A stretch of 7,889 bases of DNA from Actinomycetota bacterium (GCA_003154635.1 PMDX01000090.1:20749-28637), one strand, 5' to 3'. Counted from the first letter of the stretch, positions 1 to 6,194 are shown. The notes: a model not told the origin generated them from the sequence alone. Translations and numbers: made by a program.

Positions 1-1
1 C

Positions 2-193
2 GCGGTCGCTCTCCTGCTCCAGAAGCTGCTGATCTCGGGCAAGACGTTCAAACATGCCGCAATCGGCACAATGCCCTATGCACTACTAATCTGTGCGATT
101 ATCGTTGTTATATATGGAGCACTCGCTCTTTCGACAGGTGCGCTCTCCAGGAGGGGCCTGAACGAGCTCAACGAGCTATTGAAGGTGAAGTGA
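2..193 (+). CDS. C-terminal end of a polytopic membrane protein, possibly a Wzx-type polysaccharide flippase (partial)
   Basis: Only the last 63 residues are in the window; the reading frame is open from base 2 to the TGA at 191-193, and the start lies upstream. What is visible is a hydrophobic segment (from about residue 25 to 45 of the fragment, core LLICAIIVVIYGALAL) followed by a short basic amphipathic tail (SRRGLNELNELLKVK). A final transmembrane helix followed by a short cytoplasmic tail with L-x-x-L-x-x-LL spacing is how many MATE/MVF-type polysaccharide flippases (Wzx, MurJ-like) end. The neighbourhood, which contains glycosyltransferases and a Wzy-like gene but no other flippase, makes that reading attractive. 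The fragment has no diagnostic motif, so the family call is inference from context; that it is a membrane protein C-terminus is much safer. Its stop codon overlaps the next start by one base (TGATG), implying translational coupling. Confidence 0.55.
   Translation, partial: AVALLLQKLLISGKTFKHAAIGTMPYALLICAIIVVIYGALALSTGALSRRGLNELNELLKVK
182..187 (+). promoter_or_regulatory. Ribosome binding site of the hydrolase gene
   Basis: AAGGTG lies five bases before the ATG at 193, inside the last codons of the upstream membrane-protein gene. The spacing favours ATG 193 over the in-frame GTG at 190, which would have only two bases of spacing. Confidence 0.5.
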
Positions 194-1275
194 TGAGGTA
201 TCGACTGACACGGGCGGTCTGGCGGAGCAGGAGGCCGTTTCGAGTGGCCCTTCTCCTTGTCCTGCTCGTCACCGTCCTGGGCGGCTCCCTGGCAACGGGG
301 GGATGCTTCGTTACCGAGACCATCAACAAGGCGGTGGTCACGAAGCGAGGCCTGGACATCGCCAACCAGATAAACACGAAAGCCCGCGAGGGTTACGATG
401 TGCTGGCGGCGCGCACCAAGTGGGTCGAGGCGCTCCAGGCTTACACCGCGAACGACTTCAGCAAAACCAACAAGCTGATCAATCAGGCTCGCGCCGTCCT
501 CGCCTTGAGCAACAAGAAAGTCGCCGAGCGCCTCTACTACAGGAGCGCGGACGGTACGAAGGTCTCAGGGCTGCTGTACAAACCCGAGGGCAAAGGCCCG
601 TGGCCGCTCATCGTCCTCTGTCACGCGGGTTTCGGCGAGGGCGCCGACTTCAGTGACGTGGCGCTAATGGTGCGCAGCAAGGGTTACGTGGTCTTCAACC
701 CGGACTTTCGCGGAAGCGGCAAGTCAGAAGGAAAGCATGAGGGCGCCAAGGGCGAGGTCGACGACGTCATAAGCGGGATCAAGTACGTGAAATCGCTCGG
801 CGTCGTGGACGATACCCACGTGGGGATGTACGGCCAGAGCCACGGGGCGTCGGTCGCGATGCTGGCCGCATCTCGTTACTCCGGAATCAAGGCCGTCGTC
901 GAGGAGGCCGGTTTCACCGACGCTGTAGACCTCTACAACAGCGAGGCCAACTCCACGGACGCGACCGTCTCCACCCTCAAGAAGGAGCTCCTCTCGATGA
1001 TTGGCGGAACGCCCTCCCAGGTGCCCAACGAATACAAGGTCCGCTCCGCGATCAACTACGCCGACAGGATTAACGCGCCCATGCTGCTCATACACGGGGC
1101 GAAGGACCCGCTCATACCCGTCAGCGAGGCTCAGCGTATGTACGATGCCCTCAAGGCGGACGGAAAGACGGCGGAGCTCAAGATCTACCCCGAAGAGGCG
1201 CATTGCGTCGCCATCCCTGCAAACCGCAACGAGGTATGGGAGATGATGTTCGCCTGGTTCAAGAAGTACGTCTAA
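193..1275 (+). CDS. Exported alpha/beta hydrolase (esterase/peptidase S9-like) with Tat-like, possibly lipoprotein, signal
   Basis: The 360-residue product has an alpha/beta-hydrolase domain from about residue 115 to the end. The nucleophile elbow is GQSHG with Ser216; the other triad members are probably Asp305 (HGAKDPLIP) and His337 (EEAHC). HAGFGEG at 144-150 resembles the oxyanion-hole loop, and DFRGSGKSEG follows strand 4 as in S9 peptidases and dienelactone-hydrolase/acetyl-xylan-esterase relatives. The N-terminus carries SRRPF (12-16), matching the start of the twin-arginine consensus, then a hydrophobic stretch (18-33) and ATGGC with Cys38, a weak lipobox (Thr rather than Leu at -3). 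Residues about 40-110 form a charged, helix-prone extension not part of the hydrolase fold. The protein should therefore act outside the membrane, tethered or secreted. Its substrate is unknown; given the operon, an ester on the polysaccharide or a lipid-linked intermediate is a reasonable guess, but a peptidase role is equally open. ATG 193 is chosen over GTG 190 from ribosome-binding-site spacing. Confidence 0.85.
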   Translation: MRYRLTRAVWRSRRPFRVALLLVLLVTVLGGSLATGGCFVTETINKAVVTKRGLDIANQINTKAREGYDVLAARTKWVEALQAYTANDFSKTNKLINQARAVLALSNKKVAERLYYRSADGTKVSGLLYKPEGKGPWPLIVLCHAGFGEGADFSDVALMVRSKGYVVFNPDFRGSGKSEGKHEGAKGEVDDVISGIKYVKSLGVVDDTHVGMYGQSHGASVAMLAASRYSGIKAVVEEAGFTDAVDLYNSEANSTDATVSTLKKELLSMIGGTPSQVPNEYKVRSAINYADRINAPMLLIHGAKDPLIPVSEAQRMYDALKADGKTAELKIYPEEAHCVAIPANRNEVWEMMFAWFKKYV

Positions 1276-1291
1276 GCGGCGAGAGGCCTTT

Positions 1292-1309
1292 CTCGAAAGA
1301 TGCCTCGAG
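1292..1309 (+). other. Short inverted repeat in the 41-base spacer before the first methyltransferase gene
   Basis: CTCGA (1292-1296) and TCGAG (1305-1309) are perfect inverted copies separated by eight bases, ending seven bases before ATG 1317. It has no T-run, so it is not an intrinsic terminator. It might shape translation initiation, as there is no convincing Shine-Dalgarno sequence before that ATG. Five base pairs in GC-rich DNA can easily arise by chance. Confidence 0.25.
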
Positions 1310-1316
1310 CGAACAC

Positions 1317-1958
1317 ATGAACGCGGCTGGCCTGTCGCAGGCGTGCGGACGGGAGCCGTGGCTGCGCGCGGGCGTCCTTGCCGGGATGCTTGCCGGCGCA
1401 CCTGGACAAAAAATCCTGCTGGTGGGTGAACGAGAGGGCATACTTGCCGCGCGGCTATCGGCGGAGCCGGGGTCCGAGGTGACCTGGCTCGACCCGTGCG
1501 GCGGCCAGGCTCAGTGGGTCGCGGCAAGCGGTCCGGGGGTATGTCCCGGGGTCGTCCGGGTCAACAGCGGCCCGCTCAACACTCCGTTCGCTGACGCGGA
1601 GTTCGACGCCGTCGCCTCGCAGTTTGCTATCGAGTTCGCGCCTGACCCCTCTGGAGCAATCGGTGAATGGGCAAGGGTCCTGCGCCCCGGAGGAATCCTG
1701 GCGCTGGTGACGATGAACGCTCTTTTCAAAGGCCCTGAACTCAGGCCCGGGGCCCGCCCCATGCACGAGTTCGCGCCAGCCGCCCTCAAGGCGCTCGCGA
1801 CAGGTGCGGGTCTCGAAGTCCGCGGCGTCCGGACACTCATCCCTAACCTTCGTCTGCCGCTCTTCTACCGGGGCGACATGGGCTACAGCTTCCGCTTCGA
1901 GGACTTGCCGTATTTCGGGAACAGGGGGATGCTGCTGTTTTTACAGGCGGTAAAGTAG
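1317..1958 (+). CDS. Class I SAM-dependent methyltransferase-like protein with degenerate motif I
   Basis: The product has 213 residues. The second half is typical of Methyltransf_11/UbiE-like enzymes: PFADAEFDAV, then GEWARVLRPGG (GEW at 116-118, PGG at 124-126), then a final strand and C-terminal LPYFGNRG. Motif I is eroded: where such enzymes have E/D-x-G-x-G-x-G, this one reads LLVGEREG (34-41), losing the acidic residue and the central glycine. Asp59 (WLDP) can stand for the acidic residue that holds the SAM ribose. It may be a divergent methyltransferase with unusual SAM binding, or a non-catalytic relative. The C-terminal tail closely resembles that of the second methyltransferase at 5548 (LPYF-x-NRG, then LL-x-AV). 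ATG 1317 is the only usable start after the upstream stop: earlier in-frame codons would lie within the hydrolase gene. Its ribosome binding site is weak, so coupling to upstream translation across 41 bases is likely. The methyl acceptor is unknown; a sugar of the repeat unit is inferred from context. Confidence 0.8.
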   Translation: MNAAGLSQACGREPWLRAGVLAGMLAGAPGQKILLVGEREGILAARLSAEPGSEVTWLDPCGGQAQWVAASGPGVCPGVVRVNSGPLNTPFADAEFDAVASQFAIEFAPDPSGAIGEWARVLRPGGILALVTMNALFKGPELRPGARPMHEFAPAALKALATGAGLEVRGVRTLIPNLRLPLFYRGDMGYSFRFEDLPYFGNRGMLLFLQAVK

Positions 1959-1963
1959 GAGGG
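1957..1963 (+). promoter_or_regulatory. Ribosome binding site deciding the TTG start of the first GT4 gene
   Basis: AGGAGGG, a near-perfect anti-16S match, begins within the TAG stop (1956-1958) of the methyltransferase gene and lies eight bases before TTG 1972. The alternative TTG at 1978 would have 14 bases of spacing, so 1972 is preferred. Confidence 0.75.
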
Positions 1964-1971
1964 CCTGGAGT

Positions 1972-3123
1972 TTGACCTTGAGAGTAGGCCTTGACGGCCG
2001 AGCGCTCGGAAATATTAACAAGAACCGCGGGATCGGCCGCTACACCGCGCGCCTGGTGGAAGCGCTGTGCGAGCAGAACAACGGCTTTGAGTTGGTGCTT
2101 TTCGGCTACGGGGACGGCCCCGAACCCGGACTCATCGACAGTGCCGCGCTGGAGTCTGTCGAGTGGCACAGGCTGTCGGGTTTCGAGAGATCCGCATACG
2201 GTGGCGCGCGAGGGCACCTGAGCTTCGCCAGGGCTGTTAACGATTCGGGTGTCGGGCTCTTCCACGGAATCGATCACAACATGACGCCTTTCCTCTCCTG
2301 CAGGAGCATCGTCACGGTCCACGACCTTATCCCTCTGGTCCTCAAAGGGCCGTACCTGGGCCCGAAGTCGTGGCTCTGGATGAAGGCTCACCGCGCCGCC
2401 TGCAGGAAAGCCGACCGGGTTATTGCGGTATCGGATTCAACAAGGGATGACGTCGAGCGCTTATGGAACATACCCCCGGACCGGATCGAGGTGGTCGCGG
2501 AAGGCGTCAGCCCCAACTACGTCCCGGTGTCGGGTGTCGATCTCGAAAACACGCTGGCGCGTTACGGCATCAGCCAGCCATATTTCCTCTATATCGGCGG
2601 GTTCGACCCGAGGAAGAACATCGGCAATATGCTGGTAGCATTCAAACGCTTCCTGCACGCGGGAGGTCAGGGCGTCATTGCGCTGTGCGGAGACGCCGGA
2701 GGGTTCGAAGAGTACCTCTCCGACGAGATAGACCAGCTAGGCATTCGCGACTGCGTGCTCCTGCCAGGCTTCATAGACGATGATGATCTGCCCGCCCTGT
2801 ACTCGGGCGCGCGTGCCCTTGTCTTCGTGTCGACATACGAGGGTTTTGGTCTGCCGCTACTGGAAGCGATGGCTTGCGGCACCCCGGTCCTGGCATCCGA
2901 TGTCTCGTCGATACCCGGCGTGGTCGGAAAGGCTTCGGTGCTGGTCGACCCGCTGGACCCATCGGCAATCGCACGGGGGCTCGCGGCGCTGTCGGGCGAA
3001 TCGGCCAAGAGGTCCGAGCTCGTCCTCCTGGGCCGCGAACGCGCGGCGCGGTTCACGTGGGACAAAGCGGCCTCGCGCATCTCGGGTATCTACGACGACG
3101 TGCTGCGTGGTGGTGCGCGATGA
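1972..3123 (+). CDS. GT4-family glycosyltransferase (mannosyltransferase WbaZ/MtfB-like subgroup)
   Basis: This 383-residue protein is a full-length GT-B fold retaining glycosyltransferase, working at the cytoplasmic face of the membrane and adding a sugar from a nucleotide-sugar to a lipid-linked acceptor. The N-terminal domain opens with RVGLDGRAL and GIGRYTARLVEAL, the acceptor-side pattern of this subgroup, and has TVHDL with His117-Asp118, followed by ADRVIAVSDSTRDDV. The C-terminal nucleotide-sugar domain begins YIGGFDPRKN (207-216; Arg214 and Lys215 are the likely phosphate contacts) and carries the E-x7-E signature EGFGLPLLE with Glu290 and Glu298, followed by AMACGTPVLAS. Donor and acceptor cannot be told from sequence; many relatives use GDP-mannose, but that is not proven here. 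It starts at TTG (see its ribosome binding site) 13 bases after the methyltransferase stop, and ends in an ATGA overlap with the polymerase/ligase gene. It is related in type to the partial gene at 7403. Confidence 0.92.
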   Translation: MTLRVGLDGRALGNINKNRGIGRYTARLVEALCEQNNGFELVLFGYGDGPEPGLIDSAALESVEWHRLSGFERSAYGGARGHLSFARAVNDSGVGLFHGIDHNMTPFLSCRSIVTVHDLIPLVLKGPYLGPKSWLWMKAHRAACRKADRVIAVSDSTRDDVERLWNIPPDRIEVVAEGVSPNYVPVSGVDLENTLARYGISQPYFLYIGGFDPRKNIGNMLVAFKRFLHAGGQGVIALCGDAGGFEEYLSDEIDQLGIRDCVLLPGFIDDDDLPALYSGARALVFVSTYEGFGLPLLEAMACGTPVLASDVSSIPGVVGKASVLVDPLDPSAIARGLAALSGESAKRSELVLLGRERAARFTWDKAASRISGIYDDVLRGGAR

Positions 3124-4682
3124 GCTCCGGGCGCGCTATCAGACCGAGAGTCTCAATACCCACCGGCAAGAGTCGGAAGACTTGGCTGCTCGCCGGCTTG
3201 GTCGTCCTCGGGGTCATAGCGGGAGTTCTTCCCTCCACCGGCGTACCGATCAAAATTCTCTTCGCCCTGCTGGGAAGCGCGGCCCTGTTCGTCCTCATCT
3301 TCAATAACCTCCAGCTCGGATTCATCCTGTTCTTCGCATTGAACCTCACGCTTCCACAGGCCGGCCCGACCTGGAACATCGGGATGCAGGTGGCTGTAGT
3401 CGGTGAGACCCGCGGCCTCCACTTCAACCTCCACGAGATCGTCATTATGATGGTCCTGGTGTCGTGGCTCATCAAGATATTCATCGGGCAGGCCGACTGG
3501 AAGCGGTCCAGCCCGCTTCTGGTGCCGATCATACTATTCTTCCTTAGCTACGTCCTGGGCTCGTTCGTCGGTTTCTTGAACGGCGGCTCAAGCCTGGTCA
3601 TAGTGTTCCGTTTCACTCGCCTTGCCTTATTCGCCTATATCTTCTTCGTATTCCTCAACAACGTGACGACCCGAAAACAGCTCCAGCAACTGGTGATCGT
3701 GCTTCTCGTCTGTTCGACGCTCGTCGCGGGCTTCGGCCTCATGCAGAAGTTCATGGGCCAGGCGTGGACCGAGAAAGTATCAAAGAAGTACCTCTTGAAG
3801 CTCGGCTTCCCGGAGGCCGTCAACTACGTCGCCGGCAGTAGCGGGGAGGACCAGGCTTACCGCATCAACTCGACGTTCCTCCACCCCAACGTGCTGGGCG
3901 CATACATGATAATGGCGCTCCCGTTCTTCATAAGCTTGCTCTGGTATTACAAGGAGCCATGGCAGAGGTTACTGCTTGTAATGGGAATCGGTATCAATCT
4001 GGGGTGCCTTTTCTACACCGGGAGCCGGGCGGCGTGGATAGCCGGCGGAGCGATAGCCCTCATCTACGGCGTGTTCGGGTTCATGGACAAGCGGATGATC
4101 CTGTCCATTGTCACAGTAGTGCTCGTCGTCGCCATGGTGTTCGTGATCATAAATCCGCCCTCGTTCATCAAACAGCGGTTCGTCAGCCTGAGCGCGAAGG
4201 AGGCCGCGACGGCAAGGATCTACCAGTACAAGATGGCCGTGGACTTTTTCATGGAGCACCCGATCTTCGGGATCGGAATGGGCATGGAAGGGCAGAAGAT
4301 CATGGTCAACAACATCCGGAATTTATGGGCGGCGGTGGAGAATGCCTTCTTGACTTACCTGGTGGCGGGTGGGCTCTTCGGGTTCACGATCTTCATGCTT
4401 CTCTTCATCTTTTACCTGGGGATGATGCTGTTCGCACGGAACAATTCGGCAAACGACCCGTTCATCCGGTTCCACGCCGAGGCGTTCTTCCTTGCGATGA
4501 TCGGTTGCATCGTCTCGAGCCAGTTCGGCGCATGGCTCCTTTTCGCCATACCGATGTGGACCATGTTCTGGGCGTTCCTCGGGCTTGCTGGGTGCCTCTA
4601 CAACCTGTCTCGCGAGGAAGTGCTCGCGGAGGAGCCCTCCCTCGCGCCGGGAGAGTTGCTATCACCAGAGGCTTTCGCGTGA
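3120..4682 (+). CDS. O-antigen ligase/polymerase family (Wzy_C) integral membrane protein
   Basis: The 520-residue protein has about 12-14 hydrophobic segments, beginning near residue 20 (LLAGLVVLGVIAGVL) after a basic cytoplasmic N-terminus. Family hallmarks are present: NSTFLHPNVLGAY (from Asn250; His255 and Asn257), FYTGSRAAW (Arg303), ARIYQYKMAVDFFMEHPIFGIGMG (from about 363; His380), and a late VENAFLTYLVAGGLFG. These mark the Wzy_C/O-antigen ligase family, whose members either polymerise undecaprenyl-diphosphate-linked repeat units (Wzy), ligate glycan to lipid A or protein (WaaL, PglL), or transfer glycan to another acceptor. In a high-GC locus with a putative flippase and GT4 enzymes, a Wzy-type polymerase is likely, but the ligase role cannot be excluded from sequence. 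The start ATG 3120 overlaps the upstream stop (ATGA), so expression is translationally coupled to the glycosyltransferase. An in-frame open stretch extends upstream to 2874 but lies inside the GT4 gene and is not used. Confidence 0.88.
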   Translation: MSSGRAIRPRVSIPTGKSRKTWLLAGLVVLGVIAGVLPSTGVPIKILFALLGSAALFVLIFNNLQLGFILFFALNLTLPQAGPTWNIGMQVAVVGETRGLHFNLHEIVIMMVLVSWLIKIFIGQADWKRSSPLLVPIILFFLSYVLGSFVGFLNGGSSLVIVFRFTRLALFAYIFFVFLNNVTTRKQLQQLVIVLLVCSTLVAGFGLMQKFMGQAWTEKVSKKYLLKLGFPEAVNYVAGSSGEDQAYRINSTFLHPNVLGAYMIMALPFFISLLWYYKEPWQRLLLVMGIGINLGCLFYTGSRAAWIAGGAIALIYGVFGFMDKRMILSIVTVVLVVAMVFVIINPPSFIKQRFVSLSAKEAATARIYQYKMAVDFFMEHPIFGIGMGMEGQKIMVNNIRNLWAAVENAFLTYLVAGGLFGFTIFMLLFIFYLGMMLFARNNSANDPFIRFHAEAFFLAMIGCIVSSQFGAWLLFAIPMWTMFWAFLGLAGCLYNLSREEVLAEEPSLAPGELLSPEAFA

Positions 4683-4704
4683 GTGAGCGGCTGGCTTTCC
4701 GCGC

Positions 4705-4734
4705 TTGAACGGCCCTACCGCTATTTGTTACCAT
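4705..4734 (+). promoter_or_regulatory. Candidate internal sigma-70-type promoter
   Basis: TTGAAC (4705-4710, four of six to TTGACA) is followed after 18 bases by TACCAT (4729-4734, four of six to TATAAT), preceded by TG at one-base spacing as in an extended -10. It sits in the one gap of the operon and could give the acyltransferase-onward genes independent transcription. Matches of this quality occur by chance, so it is a candidate only. Confidence 0.25.
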
Positions 4735-4782
4735 CAAACTCGTCAGTCCGGCTGGAGTCGTGGATCCCGAAACGCATACCTC

Positions 4783-4810
4783 GGCTCCTCTGCCTCTAAG
4801 GAGAGGTGCC
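4783..4810 (+). other. Hairpin overlapping the acyltransferase ribosome binding site
   Basis: GGC-T-CCTCT (4783-4791) can pair with AGAGG-T-GCC (4802-4810), giving eight pairs with one T-T mismatch and a ten-base loop; a competing smaller stem CCTCT/AGAGG (4793-4797 with 4802-4806) also exists. Both would partly occupy the AGGAG at 4799-4803 that precedes GTG 4813. It may modulate translation of that gene; function is inference. Confidence 0.3.
4799..4803 (+). promoter_or_regulatory. Ribosome binding site deciding the GTG start of the acyltransferase gene
   Basis: AGGAG (within AAGGAGAGG) lies nine bases before GTG 4813. No comparable site precedes the farther-upstream in-frame TTG at 4705, so the shorter 244-residue protein is preferred. 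Confidence 0.7.
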
Positions 4811-4812
4811 TC

Positions 4813-5547
4813 GTGGATAGTAAACGCCTCTATAATCTGGCCCGCGGATACGCCTTCCTGGGGCGGAGTCTTATCGGCGGCAAGATCGTCAACGTGTTGC
4901 TCGATCTGCTTGCTTTCATGGATTACCGCATGCTCATCTTCCTGTCGATGTGGCACCCAGACCACGACACGCGCATCAAGTACCTGAGGAAGCGAGGCGT
5001 CCAGATAGGCGAGCACGTTTTCATCGACCTGGGGGTCTGGATAGAGATAACGGCGCCGCAGTCCGTGATCATCGAAGACCACGTCGGAATCTCCTACGGG
5101 GCCGTGATAGTAGCGCACGACGCCACGGCAAGCAGGGTCGTCGACCTGCCGGTACGCGTCAAGGAGACGCGGCTGCGCTACGGAGCCGGGGTCGGGATGA
5201 ACTGCATCGTGCTGCCCGGGGTGGAGTTCGGTGAGTTCGCTCATGCAATGCCGGGCGCGGTCGTCACCAAAGACATCCCACGCGACATGGTGGTCGCGGG
5301 AAACCCGGCCGAGATCAAGTGCCGGATGGAAGACATCGGCCTTGCCTGGCAGGAGCACCTGAAACAGCACCCGGAGATCTACTTCGACCACGCCAATCCC
5401 TGGCGCCCGCCTTCCACTCCATACGACCACCTGCTCAAATGGCGTGCGGAGGGCTACAAGGTCAGGGACGTTTCCGAGCTCAGGACGGGGACGCCCTTCG
5501 ACTATGTCCTCGACGCGAAAGCGGAGAAAAAACAAAAGGAAGAGTAA
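4813..5547 (+). CDS. Hexapeptide-repeat (left-handed beta-helix) acyltransferase with long C-terminal tail
   Basis: This 244-residue protein belongs to the WbbJ/maltose-acetyltransferase-like superfamily (COG0110 type), trimeric enzymes that move an acetyl or other acyl group, usually from acyl-CoA, to a sugar hydroxyl or amine. Residues about 50-165 show the imperfect hexapeptide repeats: VQIGEHVFIDLGV, VIIEDHVGISYGAVIVAHD (His102 in AHD is the likely catalytic base), then GAGVGMNCIVLPGVEFGEFAHAMPGAVVTKDIP and VVAGNPAE (Asn164), the classic end of the helix. The first 45 residues are helix-prone and hydrophobic in part (IVNVLLDLLAFM). Beyond the NPAE end is an unusual tail of about 80 residues, rich in aromatic and charged residues and ending KAEKKQKEE. 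Homologues normally stop soon after this point. It most likely acylates a sugar of the repeat unit in the cytoplasm. Its TAA stop abuts the TTG of the next gene in the same reading frame. Confidence 0.87.
   Translation: MDSKRLYNLARGYAFLGRSLIGGKIVNVLLDLLAFMDYRMLIFLSMWHPDHDTRIKYLRKRGVQIGEHVFIDLGVWIEITAPQSVIIEDHVGISYGAVIVAHDATASRVVDLPVRVKETRLRYGAGVGMNCIVLPGVEFGEFAHAMPGAVVTKDIPRDMVVAGNPAEIKCRMEDIGLAWQEHLKQHPEIYFDHANPWRPPSTPYDHLLKWRAEGYKVRDVSELRTGTPFDYVLDAKAEKKQKEE
5537..5542 (+). promoter_or_regulatory. Ribosome binding site of the second methyltransferase gene
   Basis: AGGAAG lies inside the last codons of the acyltransferase gene, five bases before TTG 5548 (core AGGA seven bases away). It supports initiation at this TTG although the codon directly follows the upstream TAA. 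Confidence 0.6.
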
Positions 5548-6186
5548 TTGTACGACGAGGGGTACTACCGGTACCGCGAGCAGACCCGGGACTTTCGCGT
5601 TGAAAGCGACATCCTGATGAGACTCCTGCGACTCAAGCCGGGCTGCCGCGTTCTCGAGGTGGGATGCGGGGGTGGAGCATTCCTCTCCCGGCTCAAGGAG
5701 GCCGGTTGTGACGCCGTCGGCGTAGACTTCCTCGAGGAAGCGGTGGCCGCCACGAGAGAACTCGTCGAACAAGCCGCCGTGTTCCAGGCGGATGCCGCGC
5801 GACTCCCGTTCGAAGACTCAACATTCGACAGGGTCGTCGCTCACCATCTCGTCGAACACCTCCCCGACCTGCCTGGTGCGCTCGGAGAGTGGAAGCGGGT
5901 CCTGACGCCCGGAGGCACGATCGTCATCTGCACCCCAAACCGTCTCTATCCAAGCCCGAGGATATTCGACGACCCCAGCCACTTACACATCTATGACAGG
6001 GCCGAGCTCTGCTACACCGTCGAGCGGGCGGGCTTCTCCGTGGCGAGGTCGATGACAGTGTTCCCGGGCCTGTCGAAAGACCGGATCAGCGTTGCGGTCG
6101 GCGTTCCTCTCTACCGCCTGTTCAGGCCGCTCCCCTATTTCAAGAACCGCGGCAGGAGCATCCTGTTGTCAGCGGTAAGGCGTTAG
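5548..6186 (+). CDS. Class I SAM-dependent methyltransferase (Methyltransf_11-like), intact
   Basis: The 212-residue protein has a complete Rossmann-type methyltransferase core. Motif I is VLEVGCGGG (Glu37, Gly39, Gly41, Gly43), the ribose-binding acidic residue is Asp60 (VGVDF), followed by DAARLPFEDSTFDRVVAHHLVEHLPD (82-107 region) and GEWKRVLTPGG (GEW 113-115, PGG 121-123), then TIVICTPN. This pattern is usual for methyltransferases acting on small molecules or sugars in polysaccharide loci; O- or N-methylation of a repeat-unit sugar is inferred from the neighbours. The start TYDEGYYRY-like N-terminus (here MYDEGYYRY) is common in this family and supports TTG 5548. The C-terminus LPYFKNRGRSILLSAV echoes that of the degenerate methyltransferase at 1317, making the two likely paralogues. 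The gene follows the acyltransferase with no intervening base, and its TAG stop supplies part of the next ribosome binding site. Confidence 0.9.
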   Translation: MYDEGYYRYREQTRDFRVESDILMRLLRLKPGCRVLEVGCGGGAFLSRLKEAGCDAVGVDFLEEAVAATRELVEQAAVFQADAARLPFEDSTFDRVVAHHLVEHLPDLPGALGEWKRVLTPGGTIVICTPNRLYPSPRIFDDPSHLHIYDRAELCYTVERAGFSVARSMTVFPGLSKDRISVAVGVPLYRLFRPLPYFKNRGRSILLSAVRR

Positions 6187-6189
6187 GAG
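6185..6189 (+). promoter_or_regulatory. Ribosome binding site of the second GT4 gene
   Basis: AGGAG begins within the TAG stop of the methyltransferase (6184-6186) and lies five bases before TTG 6195. The same arrangement, TAG running into AGGAG and then TTG, occurs at the 1957/1972 junction. Confidence 0.65.
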
Positions 6190-6194
6190 TCCCT

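Larger units (their letters stand above)
4683..4812 (+). other. 130-base intergenic spacer, the largest in the window
   Basis: Between the polymerase/ligase stop and the GTG at 4813 lies the only sizable non-coding stretch. An in-frame open extension of the next gene reaches back to a TTG at 4705, but its translation has no family resemblance to the acyltransferase N-terminus and no good ribosome binding site. I see no T-run terminator. It holds a candidate promoter (4705-4734) and a hairpin close to the next ribosome binding site (4783-4810). Confidence 0.7.

Noticed and set aside
724..1527. 267-codon open frame on the minus strand
   Set aside because: It is antisense to the hydrolase and first methyltransferase, begins and ends without regard to gene boundaries and has low-complexity Arg/Pro-rich parts typical of shadow frames.
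2874..3119. Possible N-terminal extension of the polymerase/ligase gene
   Set aside because: The segment lies inside the GT4 coding region, its translation is Arg/Gly-rich and unlike any family N-terminus, and ATG 3120 has the classic ATGA coupling overlap.
4705..4812. Possible N-terminal extension of the acyltransferase gene
   Set aside because: There is no ribosome binding site before TTG 4705 and the extra residues look like translated spacer; GTG 4813 has AGGAG at nine bases.
5527..5533. A6C run resembling a -1 frameshift slippery heptamer
   Set aside because: The run is not in the phase required for the A-AAA-AAC slip in the acyltransferase frame; the codons there are AAA AAA CAA, and no useful product would follow.
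4462..5772. 436-codon open frame on the minus strand
   Set aside because: It runs antisense across the end of the polymerase/ligase, the acyltransferase and the start of the methyltransferase, all of which have clear family motifs. Its translation has no recognisable domain; long antisense frames are expected with high-GC third positions.
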